From an uncultured Lachnospiraceae bacterium (GTDB taxonomy: Bacteria > Bacillota > Clostridia > Lachnospirales > Lachnospiraceae), in the NCBI GenBank assembly GCA_934402055.1, contig CAKRTC010000005.1, forward strand, positions 1-64,000: a stretch of DNA of 64,000 nt, read 5' to 3'. Shown piece by piece: positions 16,729 through 25,658 of this stretch. Numbering within the stretch: the stretch's first letter is position 1; the number at the start of each line of letters is the position of its first letter. The position numbers and the translations under genes were made by a program. Below the pieces are notes generated by a model that made no database searches, was not told where the DNA came from, and saw only the letters and a list, made by a program, of their open reading frames with translations.

Positions 16729-16795
16729 TATTCAGGATTGTCTGTTTTTTCAGAAACAAAAGTATTGATTGAAATGAATTTTCAGGAACGATCCG

Positions 16796-17305
16796 TTAAA
16801 AGCTAATTGTTTTAATATTCTTAGTAGCATCTCCGCCATCCGGGGCTTTATCCATAGTTTCTTCGACAATATCACCTGAGGTGCTTAAGGGAGCGGAATG
16901 GGTCTCTCTGTCTTTATGGGAAATAAAGAGAAACTTTCTGATCGCAAAGAGCAATGCTATGCCTGCAATACCGACAAAAAGTTCTGTCGGAGGCATTTTT
17001 TCAAGTATGATCTCTCTTGTTGCCGCAAGTGTAAGTATCTCAACTATGGTGTCCAGTGACTGATGAAGCAATACATGGATAAGCTCGGCGGCAATTATGA
17101 TGTTGATTATATATTCCAAAAATGTGATAAGGCTCTTGGACTCAACATCAAAGCATCTTGTAAGCTGCTCGGGGAGACTGAATAAGGTGATAACTATGGC
17201 AGCTACTATGGTAACGGATATGATGCAGTGAAGCGCATCAAGTACCTTGTACATGATGTTTCTGAATTCTTTGAAAATAACCGGTGTTTTCTGTTGCCTG
17301 TTCAT
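16796..17305 (-). CDS. PsiE-like membrane protein
   Basis: Small membrane protein of 169 residues with about four hydrophobic segments. The segment ELIHVLLHQSLDTIVEILTL followed by AATREIILEK resembles the phosphate-starvation-inducible PsiE family, whose biochemical role is not settled. The C-terminal 40 residues are polar and probably cytosolic. RBS GGAGGGCC lies before the ATG. Divergent from prmA, with a terminator of its own. Family assignment is from memory of the motif and is moderate. No pho-box-like sequence was recognised. Confidence 0.6.
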   Translation of the reverse strand: MNRQQKTPVIFKEFRNIMYKVLDALHCIISVTIVAAIVITLFSLPEQLTRCFDVESKSLITFLEYIINIIIAAELIHVLLHQSLDTIVEILTLAATREIILEKMPPTELFVGIAGIALLFAIRKFLFISHKDRETHSAPLSTSGDIVEETMDKAPDGGDATKNIKTISF

Positions 17306-17420
17306 CGGCCCTCCTTGATTAAGTGAAAAACATTATGTTAAACTAATGACAATATAGTAACATAAATACAGCTTTGATAGAATTACTTAATTTAATACTT
17401 TAAAGAAGCTTACGGAGAAA

Positions 17421-18512
17421 ATGAATATGAAGTGGAAAAAATATACTATACACACGACGACTGAGGCGGAGGATATAGTAAGCCTCATGCTTAACGAAAA
17501 CGGGGTAGAGGGAGTGCAGATAGAGGATAACGTGCCTCTGTCCGATGCCGACACCAAGGGCATGTTTATAGATATATTGCCGGAGCTTCCCGCAGATGAC
17601 GGAAGCTCAAGACTCAGCTTCTTTTTGAGACTTGAGGATGATGAACATAAGGCAGACTCCGCACCGGCAAACGATACTGCCGACGCCTCCGAGGATCGTT
17701 CATATTCTATAGATGACAAGATATGGAGCGAAGCCGATATAAATAAACTGCTTGAGACAGTAAGAAATGAGCTTGACGAAATGCGCAGCTATGTAGATAT
17801 AGGAGAAGGCCGCATAGAAGAGGGAGTTACCGAGGACACAGACTGGAGAGATAACTGGAAACAGTTCTTCAAGCCTATATTGATCGACAAATTCCTTATT
17901 AAGCCAAGTTGGGAAGAAGTACCCGACGAGCATAAGGCTGAAATTGAAAGCGGAGAGCTTAAGCTTATTGAAATAGACCCGGGTACCGCATTCGGAACGG
18001 GTTCCCATGAGACCACGCAGCTTTGTCTTGCTGCCTTAGACAGCTATATCAAAAAGGGAGATAAGGTACTCGACATAGGAACCGGAAGCGGAATATTGGG
18101 AATAGCTGCATTAAAATGCGGAGCCGACAAGGTAATGGCAACAGAGCTTGACGAGATGTGCGAATCCTCAATACTTGATAATATCTCTTATAACGATATG
18201 GGTGAGGACAGCTTTAAGCTTGTTATCGGTAATGTTATCGGAGATGAGGAGATAATTTCCGCAGTTAAGGCGGAAGCTCCGCAGGGTTATGATGTGGTAA
18301 TAGCCAATATACTTGCCCCTGTTATTGCAATGCTTGCAGGCGAGGGAAATGTTGACGCACTTATACGTAAGGACGGCATCTTTATTACCTCGGGAATTAT
18401 AGACACGAGGATGGAAGAAGTTAAGGCAGCATTTTCAGCAAATCCCAACTGGAAGATCGAAGAGATCAACACACGCGGAGAATGGGTAGGCATCATAGCA
18501 AGACGTATCTGA
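17421..18512 (+). CDS. prmA: Ribosomal protein L11 methyltransferase
   Basis: SAM-dependent class I methyltransferase that modifies lysine and the N-terminus of ribosomal protein L11. 363 residues, longer than the usual 300-315. The extra length is an acidic insert around residues 75-95 (DDEHKADSAPANDTADASED). The Rossmann motif is VLDIGTGSGILGIAAL, the PrmA signature IDPGTAFGTGSHETT precedes it, and the NPPY-like position is VIANILAPV. RBS GGAG lies 7 nt before the ATG. A weak promoter (TTGATA at 17374) is possible. Two bases separate its stop from nnrD. Confidence 0.93.
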   Translation: MNMKWKKYTIHTTTEAEDIVSLMLNENGVEGVQIEDNVPLSDADTKGMFIDILPELPADDGSSRLSFFLRLEDDEHKADSAPANDTADASEDRSYSIDDKIWSEADINKLLETVRNELDEMRSYVDIGEGRIEEGVTEDTDWRDNWKQFFKPILIDKFLIKPSWEEVPDEHKAEIESGELKLIEIDPGTAFGTGSHETTQLCLAALDSYIKKGDKVLDIGTGSGILGIAALKCGADKVMATELDEMCESSILDNISYNDMGEDSFKLVIGNVIGDEEIISAVKAEAPQGYDVVIANILAPVIAMLAGEGNVDALIRKDGIFITSGIIDTRMEEVKAAFSANPNWKIEEINTRGEWVGIIARRI

Positions 18513-18513
18513 T

Positions 18514-19455
18514 ATGGACATAGAGCTTAGTGAGATAATAAATAAAAATGCCGGAGCTCTCGGTGAGAGAGATAAGTATGCCAATAAAGGAACATACGGT
18601 AAGCTCCTTGTTATAGGCGGAAGCTGCGGTATGTCCGGTGCGGCTTATCTTTGCTCGCTTGCTGCTTTCAGGACAGGCATAGGTATGGTCAAGGTGTTCG
18701 GACCTGAGTGTAATCGTGTCATCTTACAGACCGCTCTGCCGGAAGCTATGTATAAAAGCATGGAGCTTTCCGACGGAAGTATCGATAAGTCGGCACTGAA
18801 GGAGTCAATAAACTGGGCTGATCATATTGTTGTAGGTCCCGGCTTATCCAAGGGTACCGAAGCCGTGGAGCTCATGCGCGTATTGGGAAGCGACGATATG
18901 GCAGAAGTACTCTCGTCAAAAAAGATGCTCCTGTATGATGCAGATGCTTTGAACATAATCTCAATGTTTATAAACAGCAGCGGACATGAAACCGATGTTG
19001 ATAACTCCGGCGAGAAACTGCTTTCTGCATCCGAACATATTGTCATTACGCCGCATATAGGCGAGATGGCGAGACTTACCGGGCTTGAGATAGACTATAT
19101 CAAGGCTCATCAGAAGGAAGTTGCCAAAGCTTTTGCGGATAAGTACGGCGTAAATGTCGTGCTTAAGGATGCCGTGACGGCTGTCGCACTGAAGGAGAAG
19201 ACCGGAAAAGCAATGCTTATCGACAGCGGCTGCGGAGCTATGGCTAAGGCGGGAAGCGGTGATGTGCTTTGCGGATTCATATCCGGCATCACTGCAGTGT
19301 TGGGAGATAAGCTTAATGACAGCATTCCGACAGCCGTCTTTTTACACGGCAGAGCAGGCTGTATAGCCTCAGATACGGTGGGCTGTCACAGTGTGCTTGC
19401 GGAAGATATAGCGAATTCCGCAGGTAAAGCAATATTATCTTGCATAAAGTCATAA
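18514..19455 (+). CDS. nnrD: ADP/ATP-dependent NAD(P)H-hydrate dehydratase
   Basis: Repairs damaged NAD(P)H by ADP- or ATP-dependent dehydration of the S-hydrate. Ribokinase-like YjeF C-terminal domain of 313 residues. Motifs are KGTYGKLLVIGGSCGMSGAA at the start, VVGPGLSKG, DADALNII, the VITPHIGEMARLTG block and the AKAGSGDVLCGFISG anion hole and catalytic aspartate. It is not fused to the epimerase domain (NnrE), which is often the N-terminal half in other bacteria. Co-transcribed with prmA. Confidence 0.92.
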   Translation: MDIELSEIINKNAGALGERDKYANKGTYGKLLVIGGSCGMSGAAYLCSLAAFRTGIGMVKVFGPECNRVILQTALPEAMYKSMELSDGSIDKSALKESINWADHIVVGPGLSKGTEAVELMRVLGSDDMAEVLSSKKMLLYDADALNIISMFINSSGHETDVDNSGEKLLSASEHIVITPHIGEMARLTGLEIDYIKAHQKEVAKAFADKYGVNVVLKDAVTAVALKEKTGKAMLIDSGCGAMAKAGSGDVLCGFISGITAVLGDKLNDSIPTAVFLHGRAGCIASDTVGCHSVLAEDIANSAGKAILSCIKS

Positions 19456-19534
19456 ATAGTTTTATACTTTAATGCTATAACGTAAAAAAATATTAAATTT
19501 TGTATAGCAGGATATACAAAAAGAAAGGAAGAAA

Positions 19535-20617
19535 ATGAGCAGAGTTTACAATTTCAGCGCGGGACCTGCTGTTATGCCCGAAGAGGTATTGACAGAGATT
19601 AGAGATGAGGTACTTGAGTATGGTTCCTCAGGCATGTCCGTAATGGAGATGAGCCATCGATCTAAGGATTTCGAAGCGATACTCCACGGCACTGAGAATA
19701 CACTCAGAGAGCTTATGAGTATTCCGGATAATTACAAAGTCCTCTTTATTCAGGGTGGAGCTTCTCAGCAGTTCGCCGCAGTACCTATGAACCTTATGAG
19801 AAATAAGGTAGCCGATTATATCAACACAGGAAACTGGACAAAGAAGGCAATTCAGGAGGCTAAGCTCTTCGGCAAGGTCAATGTTATCGCTTCCTCGGAG
19901 GATAAGACATTTTCATATATCCCGGATGTGGACGATCTTCCGATATCAGAGGATGCGGATTACGTATACATTTGCCAGAACAACACTATCTACGGAACCA
20001 GATATTCAAAGCTTCCGGATACTAAGGGCAAGGATCTTGTAGCGGACGTTTCTTCGATGTTTGTTTCGGAGCCTTTGGATGTATCAAAGTACGGCGTTAT
20101 TTATGCCGGAGTTCAGAAGAACGCCGGTCCTGCCGGACTCGTTGTATCTATAGTCAGAGAGGATCTCATCACAGACGAGTGCCTTCCGGGAACTCCTACC
20201 ATGCTTAAGTGGAAGACTCAGGCAGATAACGATTCTATGTACAACACACCGAATACCTGGGCTATATATGTTTGCGGCAAGGTATTTGACTGGATCAAGC
20301 GCAACGGCGGACTTACAGCCATGAAAGAGCGCAACGAGAAGAAGGCTGCATTGCTCTATGATTACCTTGACAGCTCCAAGCTCTTCAAGGGCACCGTTCG
20401 CAAGGATTCACGTTCTCTTATGAATGTTCCGTTCATTACAGGCAATGAGGAGCTTGATAAGGAGTTTATCGCTGTTTGCGGAGAGAACGGGCTCAAGAAT
20501 ATCAAGGGTCACAGATCCGTAGGCGGTATGAGAGCTTCCATATATAATGCCATGCCTTATGAAGGCGTTGCCAAGCTTGTAAGCGTTATGGAAGACTTCG
20601 AAAAGAAGCACATATAA
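19535..20617 (+). CDS. serC: Phosphoserine aminotransferase
   Basis: PLP enzyme that makes 3-phosphoserine from 3-phosphohydroxypyruvate and glutamate. 360 residues, family length. The N-terminal RVYNFSAGPAVMPEEVL and GMSVMEMSHRS are diagnostic. The PLP lysine is K195 in AGVQKNAGPAG, and the C-terminal IKGHRSVGGMRASIYNAMP binds substrate. RBS AAAGGAAG lies 8 nt before the ATG. First gene of the serC-serA-DUF1015 group. Confidence 0.96.
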   Translation: MSRVYNFSAGPAVMPEEVLTEIRDEVLEYGSSGMSVMEMSHRSKDFEAILHGTENTLRELMSIPDNYKVLFIQGGASQQFAAVPMNLMRNKVADYINTGNWTKKAIQEAKLFGKVNVIASSEDKTFSYIPDVDDLPISEDADYVYICQNNTIYGTRYSKLPDTKGKDLVADVSSMFVSEPLDVSKYGVIYAGVQKNAGPAGLVVSIVREDLITDECLPGTPTMLKWKTQADNDSMYNTPNTWAIYVCGKVFDWIKRNGGLTAMKERNEKKAALLYDYLDSSKLFKGTVRKDSRSLMNVPFITGNEELDKEFIAVCGENGLKNIKGHRSVGGMRASIYNAMPYEGVAKLVSVMEDFEKKHI

Positions 20618-20740
20618 TACCTGAGTAAGAATTTATGTAATATTGAAAATGCGAAAGCTATAAAACGGCAGACAGCCGGGCACACGGCATTTTCAGTAAT
20701 AGACTATATATGAGCTATAGATAGTTCAGAGGGGACGAAA

Positions 20741-21913
20741 ATGAAGGACAGAAAGATTTTTCTGATGAATAACATCAGTGATTACGGTCTCAGAGAGTTC
20801 AGAGACGGATACAGCTTTACAAATGATTTTGAGCAGGCACAGGGCGTACTTGTCAGATCGCAGAAGATGCATGACACAGAGTTCCCGCCTTGCCTCAGAG
20901 TCATTGCCCGTGCCGGAGTAGGTCTTAACAATGTTCCGATAGACCGCTGCTCGGAGAACGGAATCGTTGTAATGAATACACCGGGTGCCAATGCCAATGC
21001 GGTTAAGGAGCTCGTTCTTGCCGGACTTATGCTTGCATCAAGAGATATCGTAGGCGGTATCGAATGGGTCAAGGCAAATGCTGCAGATGAGAATATCGCA
21101 GCAAGAACAGAGAAGGAGAAGAAGGCTTTCGCCGGCAACGAGGTCATCGGCAAGAAGATCGGTGTTATAGGACTCGGTGCCATAGGTATCCAGGTAGCCA
21201 ATATGTGCGCTTATCTCGGTATGGAAGTGTACGGCTATGATCCTTATATATCTGTAAATTCAGCATGGAGACTGAAGAGAGAGGTCAAGCATGCTGAGAG
21301 CATGGACGAGCTCTTTGACAACTGTGATTATTTCACAGTACATGTTCCGGCAGTGGATTCCAGCAGAGATCTGCTTAACAAGATAAGCTTTGCCAAGATG
21401 AAGGACGGAGTAAAGATACTTAACTTCTCCCGTGAATTCGTTGTTAATGATGATGATATTGCCGAGGCTCTTGAGAGCGGAAAGGTAGCAAAGTATGTTA
21501 CGGACTTCCCGGGAACCAAGACCGTCAAGATGAAGAATACCATCGTTACTCCGCATCTCGGAGCATCTACGGAGGAGGCTGAGGACAATTGTGCCAAGCT
21601 TGCCGTAGAGGAGCTTCAGGATTACCTTGATAACGGTAATATCATGCATTCGGCAAATTTCCCGGATGTAAATGTAGGTGTATGCAAGACAGACGCGAGA
21701 CTTGCATTCCTTCACAGAAATATTCCGAACATGCTCGGACAGCTTACCGCTATAGTCGGTGAGGCAGGCTGCAACATTGCTAACATGCAGAATGCAAGTA
21801 AGGGACAGTACGCATACACAATTATGGACTTCGAGAGCAAGCTCTCGGCTGAGCTTATCGACAAATTCAAGAATGTTGAAGGCATGCTCAGAGTTCGTGT
21901 CGTAAAAAACTGA
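20741..21913 (+). CDS. serA: D-3-phosphoglycerate dehydrogenase with ACT domain
   Basis: NAD-dependent first step of serine synthesis. 390 residues. Substrate-domain motif ARAGVGLNNVPIDRCSENG, Rossmann motif IGVIGLGAIGIQVANM, and the catalytic IVTPHLGASTEEAEDN. The C-terminal 70 residues (AFLHRNIPNMLGQLTAIVGE) form an ACT domain, the usual site of serine feedback. It is the short form, as in many Firmicutes and Bacteroidetes. The 123-nt gap from serC has a long-loop inverted repeat (TGAAAATGC/GCATTTTCA) but no clear terminator, so read-through is likely. Confidence 0.95.
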   Translation: MKDRKIFLMNNISDYGLREFRDGYSFTNDFEQAQGVLVRSQKMHDTEFPPCLRVIARAGVGLNNVPIDRCSENGIVVMNTPGANANAVKELVLAGLMLASRDIVGGIEWVKANAADENIAARTEKEKKAFAGNEVIGKKIGVIGLGAIGIQVANMCAYLGMEVYGYDPYISVNSAWRLKREVKHAESMDELFDNCDYFTVHVPAVDSSRDLLNKISFAKMKDGVKILNFSREFVVNDDDIAEALESGKVAKYVTDFPGTKTVKMKNTIVTPHLGASTEEAEDNCAKLAVEELQDYLDNGNIMHSANFPDVNVGVCKTDARLAFLHRNIPNMLGQLTAIVGEAGCNIANMQNASKGQYAYTIMDFESKLSAELIDKFKNVEGMLRVRVVKN

Positions 21914-21940
21914 TTATAATTTAGAAATTGTTAGGATTTG

Positions 21941-21970
21941 GGAGGCCTGCATACTTGCAGGTCTCTTTGT
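21941..21970 (+). terminator. Terminator-like hairpin between serA and the DUF1015 gene
   Basis: GAGGCCTGCA-TACT-TGCAGGTCTC, one G-U pair, followed by TTTGTG. The T-tract is short, so termination may be partial. Confidence 0.5.
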
Positions 21971-22060
21971 GTATGGGTACAATTATAAAATGGCTTAATA
22001 AACAATTATCATCAGAGCATAAGCAGTATCAGGACTGCATGCATTATAAGGAGAAGTATT

Positions 22061-23413
22061 ATGGCGGATATAAGACCGTTTAAGGCAGTGAGACCTGCAA
22101 GAGACAAGGCAAGTGAAGTGGCTGCACTTCCGTATGATGTATATTCCGGAGAGGAGGCTGCCGAGGCAGTCAAGGGCAAGCCTCTCAGTTTCCTCAATAT
22201 AGACAGACCGGAGACTATGTTTGCGCCGGATCATGACATGTATGCCGATGATGTATATGAGGCTGCAAGAGCAAGATATCTTGAGCAGAAGGCAGAGGGC
22301 GTATATATTTCGGATGATAAAAACTGCTACTACATTTACGAGCAGACTATGGACGGACGTGTTCAGACGGGTATAGCTGCGCTTACGGCGGTAGATGATT
22401 ATCTCGGAAATATATGCAAAAAGCATGAGAATACCGTAGAGAAAAAGGAACAGGACAGGATCAGACACGTTGATACCATGTCGGCACAGACCGGACCGAT
22501 ATTTTTGAGCTATCATTCCAGAGCCGGAATCAATGAGATAACGGATGCATGGAAGAAGTCTCATACTGCGGAGTATGACTTTGAGAGTGAGGACGGAATA
22601 CATCACAGAGTCTGGATCATTGATGACGCCGAGACAGTGGATAAGCTGAGCTGCGAATTTGCCGAGCTTGACTGCACATATATAGCTGACGGACATCACA
22701 GAGCAGCTTCCGCCGTTAAGGTTGCGCTTAAGAGAAGAGAGGCAGCCGGGGCGGACTATGACAAAAATGCAGAGTTTAATTATTTCCTCTCTGTTCTGTT
22801 CCCGGATTCCGAGCTTAAGATAATGGATTACAACAGAGTTGTGAGAGACCTTAACGGACATGATCTCGACAGCTTCCTTGAGGGACTTGAGGAGGTATTT
22901 GATGTTGAGCTTACATCTCTTTCCTGCAGTGCTGAGGAGCATATAGGAAACGGCGGACTGCCGGGCATTAAGTGCGGAGCCGAGATACTTAAGCCTGCAA
23001 AAAAATACGATATAGGTATGTACCTTAACGGACGAAGCTACACCTTGAGAGTGAAGCCGGAATACATAGACGGTATAAAGGATGATCCGGTAAAGAGTCT
23101 CGATGTATCCGTGCTTCAGGAGGAGGTACTGGATAAACTCCTCGGCATCAAAGACCCGAGAACAGATTCACGTATTAAATTCGTAGGCGGAATAAGAGGA
23201 GTAAGAGAGCTGGTTAAGGATGCCGATGCCTTTACTGCCGAAAATGCGAAAAACGGTGATAATACAGAGAGCGGTACGGCAGTGGCATTTGCAATGTATC
23301 CGACAGATATATCCGAGCTCTTCAGGGTAGCAGATGCGGGAATGCTTATGCCTCCTAAGTCGACCTGGTTCGAGCCTAAATTAAGAAGCGGATTGTTTAT
23401 ACATGAATTTTGA
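22061..23413 (+). CDS. DUF1015 family protein linked to serine biosynthesis
   Basis: Soluble protein of 450 residues, family DUF1015. Its function is not established to my knowledge. Conserved features are the N-terminal IRPFKAVRPA and LPYDVYSGEEA, HENT...KEQDRIRHVDTM at 122-140, TGPIFLSYHS, and CTYIADGHHRAASAV with DGHHR at 210-214. The DGHHR box resembles the catalytic box of ParB/sulfiredoxin-fold nucleotidyl enzymes and of serine kinases built on that fold (inference). It follows serC and serA on the same strand, and no phosphoserine phosphatase gene is present. A phosphoserine- or serine-phosphate-handling role is therefore plausible but unproven. RBS AAGGAGAAG precedes the ATG. Confidence 0.88.
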   Translation: MADIRPFKAVRPARDKASEVAALPYDVYSGEEAAEAVKGKPLSFLNIDRPETMFAPDHDMYADDVYEAARARYLEQKAEGVYISDDKNCYYIYEQTMDGRVQTGIAALTAVDDYLGNICKKHENTVEKKEQDRIRHVDTMSAQTGPIFLSYHSRAGINEITDAWKKSHTAEYDFESEDGIHHRVWIIDDAETVDKLSCEFAELDCTYIADGHHRAASAVKVALKRREAAGADYDKNAEFNYFLSVLFPDSELKIMDYNRVVRDLNGHDLDSFLEGLEEVFDVELTSLSCSAEEHIGNGGLPGIKCGAEILKPAKKYDIGMYLNGRSYTLRVKPEYIDGIKDDPVKSLDVSVLQEEVLDKLLGIKDPRTDSRIKFVGGIRGVRELVKDADAFTAENAKNGDNTESGTAVAFAMYPTDISELFRVADAGMLMPPKSTWFEPKLRSGLFIHEF

Positions 23414-23561
23414 TAAGCATAGCCCGGCTTGATACACTTAGCTGTAATATGCAATCAACTTTCGATACGGCGGGCAATAATACAGCGCCGCATACAATAA
23501 CCCGGAGACGGAATAATCGAAATATGACGATAAAATAAAGAATTGTGGATAGAGTGAGATA

Positions 23562-24338
23562 ATGCATCATTTTTTTGTGGATAAGGATAATGTGAGCGGT
23601 ACGACCATAATTATCGACGACAAGGACGATCTTAATCATGCACTGAAGGTGCTGAGACTTAAGGACGGAGAGAGGATCATAGTAAGTGATTCGGAGGGTA
23701 CCGACTATATATGTGTTGTGGACGGCAGAGACGAGGAACAGGAGATACTTAAGCTGTCTGTTGAAGAAGTTAAGGAAGACAACCATGAGCTGCCGTCAAA
23801 GGTAGTGCTTTTTCAGTGCCTTCCGAAGTCAGAGAAGATGGAGCTAATCATACAGAAGGCAGTTGAGCTTGGAGTAAGCGATATAGTACCGGTTGCATCC
23901 AAGAACTGTGTGGTAAAGCTTGATGACAAGAAGGCTGCTTCGAAAACAAAGAGATGGCAGCTGATTGCCGAAAATGCGGCAAAACAGTCCAAGAGAAGCA
24001 TAGTGCCTACTGTACATGAGCCGGTGAGCTTCAAGGATGCGGTCTCTATGTGCGAGGAATGTACGGTCAGCATCATTCCCTATGAAAATGAAGACGGTCT
24101 CACAGGCACCTGTGAGGCTATAGTAAGCTTCTTACCGGGCAACAGCATAGGTGTTATGGTAGGACCGGAGGGAGGCTTCGATCCTCTTGAGGCAGCAATG
24201 GCTAAACGCCACGGAATAAGGCCGATATCCCTGGGAAAGCGTATACTTCGTACCGAGACGGCGGCAATAGCGATACTGAGCCTTATTATGATCAGGCTTG
24301 AGATAGCTGCCGGAATGGATCTTACAGTTGAGGAATAA
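23562..24338 (+). CDS. rsmE: 16S rRNA (uracil1498-N3)-methyltransferase
   Basis: SPOUT-fold methyltransferase for m3U1498 of 16S rRNA. 258 residues. An N-terminal PUA-like domain (MHHFFVDKDN) is followed by the knotted domain with LPKSEKMELIIQKAVELGV, VGPEGGFDPLEAAMAKRHG and SLGKRILRTETAAIAIL, all diagnostic. The stop is directly followed by the cysteine desulfurase gene. No own terminator. Confidence 0.94.
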   Translation: MHHFFVDKDNVSGTTIIIDDKDDLNHALKVLRLKDGERIIVSDSEGTDYICVVDGRDEEQEILKLSVEEVKEDNHELPSKVVLFQCLPKSEKMELIIQKAVELGVSDIVPVASKNCVVKLDDKKAASKTKRWQLIAENAAKQSKRSIVPTVHEPVSFKDAVSMCEECTVSIIPYENEDGLTGTCEAIVSFLPGNSIGVMVGPEGGFDPLEAAMAKRHGIRPISLGKRILRTETAAIAILSLIMIRLEIAAGMDLTVEE

Positions 24339-24344
24339 GTGCGG

Positions 24345-25502
24345 ATGAGAGAGATATATTTTGATAATGCGGCAACGACAAGAGTACGTCCCGAGGTAAT
24401 AAGCCTCATGGATGAGGTGATGGGGGTGAATTACGGCAATCCGTCGTCGAGACATATATTGGGAGTAAGAGCCGAAAACTACGTTAAGACAGCTGCGCAG
24501 CAGATAGCGCAGTCGCTTAAGGTAAAGCCTGGTGAGATAGTGTTTACCTCAGGGGGGACCGAGGGCAACAATATGGCTCTTATAGGTACCGCTCTTGCGA
24601 GAAAGGGCTACGGCAGACATATAATAAGCACCAATATCGAACATGCCGCGGTATATAAGCCTCTGGAGTTCCTTGAGTCCATGGGTTATGAGATAAGCAT
24701 AGTAGGCACAGATAACAAGGGACATGTGGATATTGATGCCCTTAAGAGTATGATAAGACCGGACACCATACTTGTAAGCGTTATGTGGGTCAATAACGAG
24801 ATGGGAGCCATAGAAGACATACCTGCCATAGGCAAGCTTATAAAGGAGATCAATCCGAGGACCTATTTCCATACAGATGCCATACAGGCCTACGGAAAGC
24901 TGACTTTAAGACCGAAGGAAGCTAATGTGGACATGCTGACGGTAAGCTCTCATAAGATACACGGGCCTAAGGGAGCAGGATTTATCTATATCAACGAAAA
25001 AGCACATGTATCACCTATAATACTCGGAGGCGGACAGCAAAAGGATATGCGTTCGGGTACGGATAATGTCCCGGGGATAGCCGGAACCGGACTTGCGGCA
25101 GAACTCTACAGAAAAGAGCATGCCGACATTGAAAAGAAGATGCTTGAAGTTAAGGACAGACTTATAGACAGACTTTCCGAGCTTGAGGGTGTAACTATCA
25201 ATTCAGAGAGAGGAGCTCTCTCGGCACCGCATGTGGTGAGTGCTTCATTTGCGGGAGTAAGGGCAGAGGTGTTGCTGCATGCTCTGGAAGAGCGTGGAAT
25301 ATATGTTTCTTCCGGCTCGGCATGCTCATCAAACCATCCGGCTATCAGCGGAACCCTTAAGGCAATAGGCGTGAAACAGGAACTCCTGGATTCGACTATC
25401 AGATTTTCTTTCGGAATATACAATGAGCCGGAGGAAGCTGATATTTGTGTCGAGGCTATAGCCGAGCTGCTGCCGCAGCTTAGGAGATTTTGGAGACATT
25501 AA
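24345..25502 (+). CDS. Cysteine desulfurase (NifS/IscS family)
   Basis: PLP enzyme that takes sulfur from cysteine and carries it as a persulfide. 385 residues from the ATG at 24345; a GTG at 24339, right after the rsmE stop, is the alternative. Motifs: IYFDNAATTRVRPEV, TSGGTEGNNMAL, HTDAIQAYGK, the PLP lysine in SSHKIHGPKGAGF, and the catalytic cysteine in SSGSACSSNHP. The compact active-site loop resembles the NifS/IscS group I. thiI is 2.4 kb downstream on the same strand, so it is the probable sulfur donor for 4-thiouridine, and possibly for Fe-S clusters. No iscU is nearby. Confidence 0.93.
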   Translation: MREIYFDNAATTRVRPEVISLMDEVMGVNYGNPSSRHILGVRAENYVKTAAQQIAQSLKVKPGEIVFTSGGTEGNNMALIGTALARKGYGRHIISTNIEHAAVYKPLEFLESMGYEISIVGTDNKGHVDIDALKSMIRPDTILVSVMWVNNEMGAIEDIPAIGKLIKEINPRTYFHTDAIQAYGKLTLRPKEANVDMLTVSSHKIHGPKGAGFIYINEKAHVSPIILGGGQQKDMRSGTDNVPGIAGTGLAAELYRKEHADIEKKMLEVKDRLIDRLSELEGVTINSERGALSAPHVVSASFAGVRAEVLLHALEERGIYVSSGSACSSNHPAISGTLKAIGVKQELLDSTIRFSFGIYNEPEEADICVEAIAELLPQLRRFWRH

Positions 25503-25563
25503 GCAATCTGCCCGGCATGTGTCATGAAAACACTTATGTGTTTACATTAATTCATCTATTCGA

Positions 25564-25593
25564 TTGCTTAATACAAAATGACAATGCTATAAT
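25564..25593 (+). promoter_or_regulatory. Promoter of fba
   Basis: TTGCTT, 18-nt spacer, TATAAT (25588-25593), about 65 nt before the fba ATG. Confidence 0.65.
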
Positions 25594-25658
25594 TAACTTT
25601 AACTAAGGATATTACAGAAATTTAATAACTCGAAGTTTATACAAAAGGGGATTTTAAT

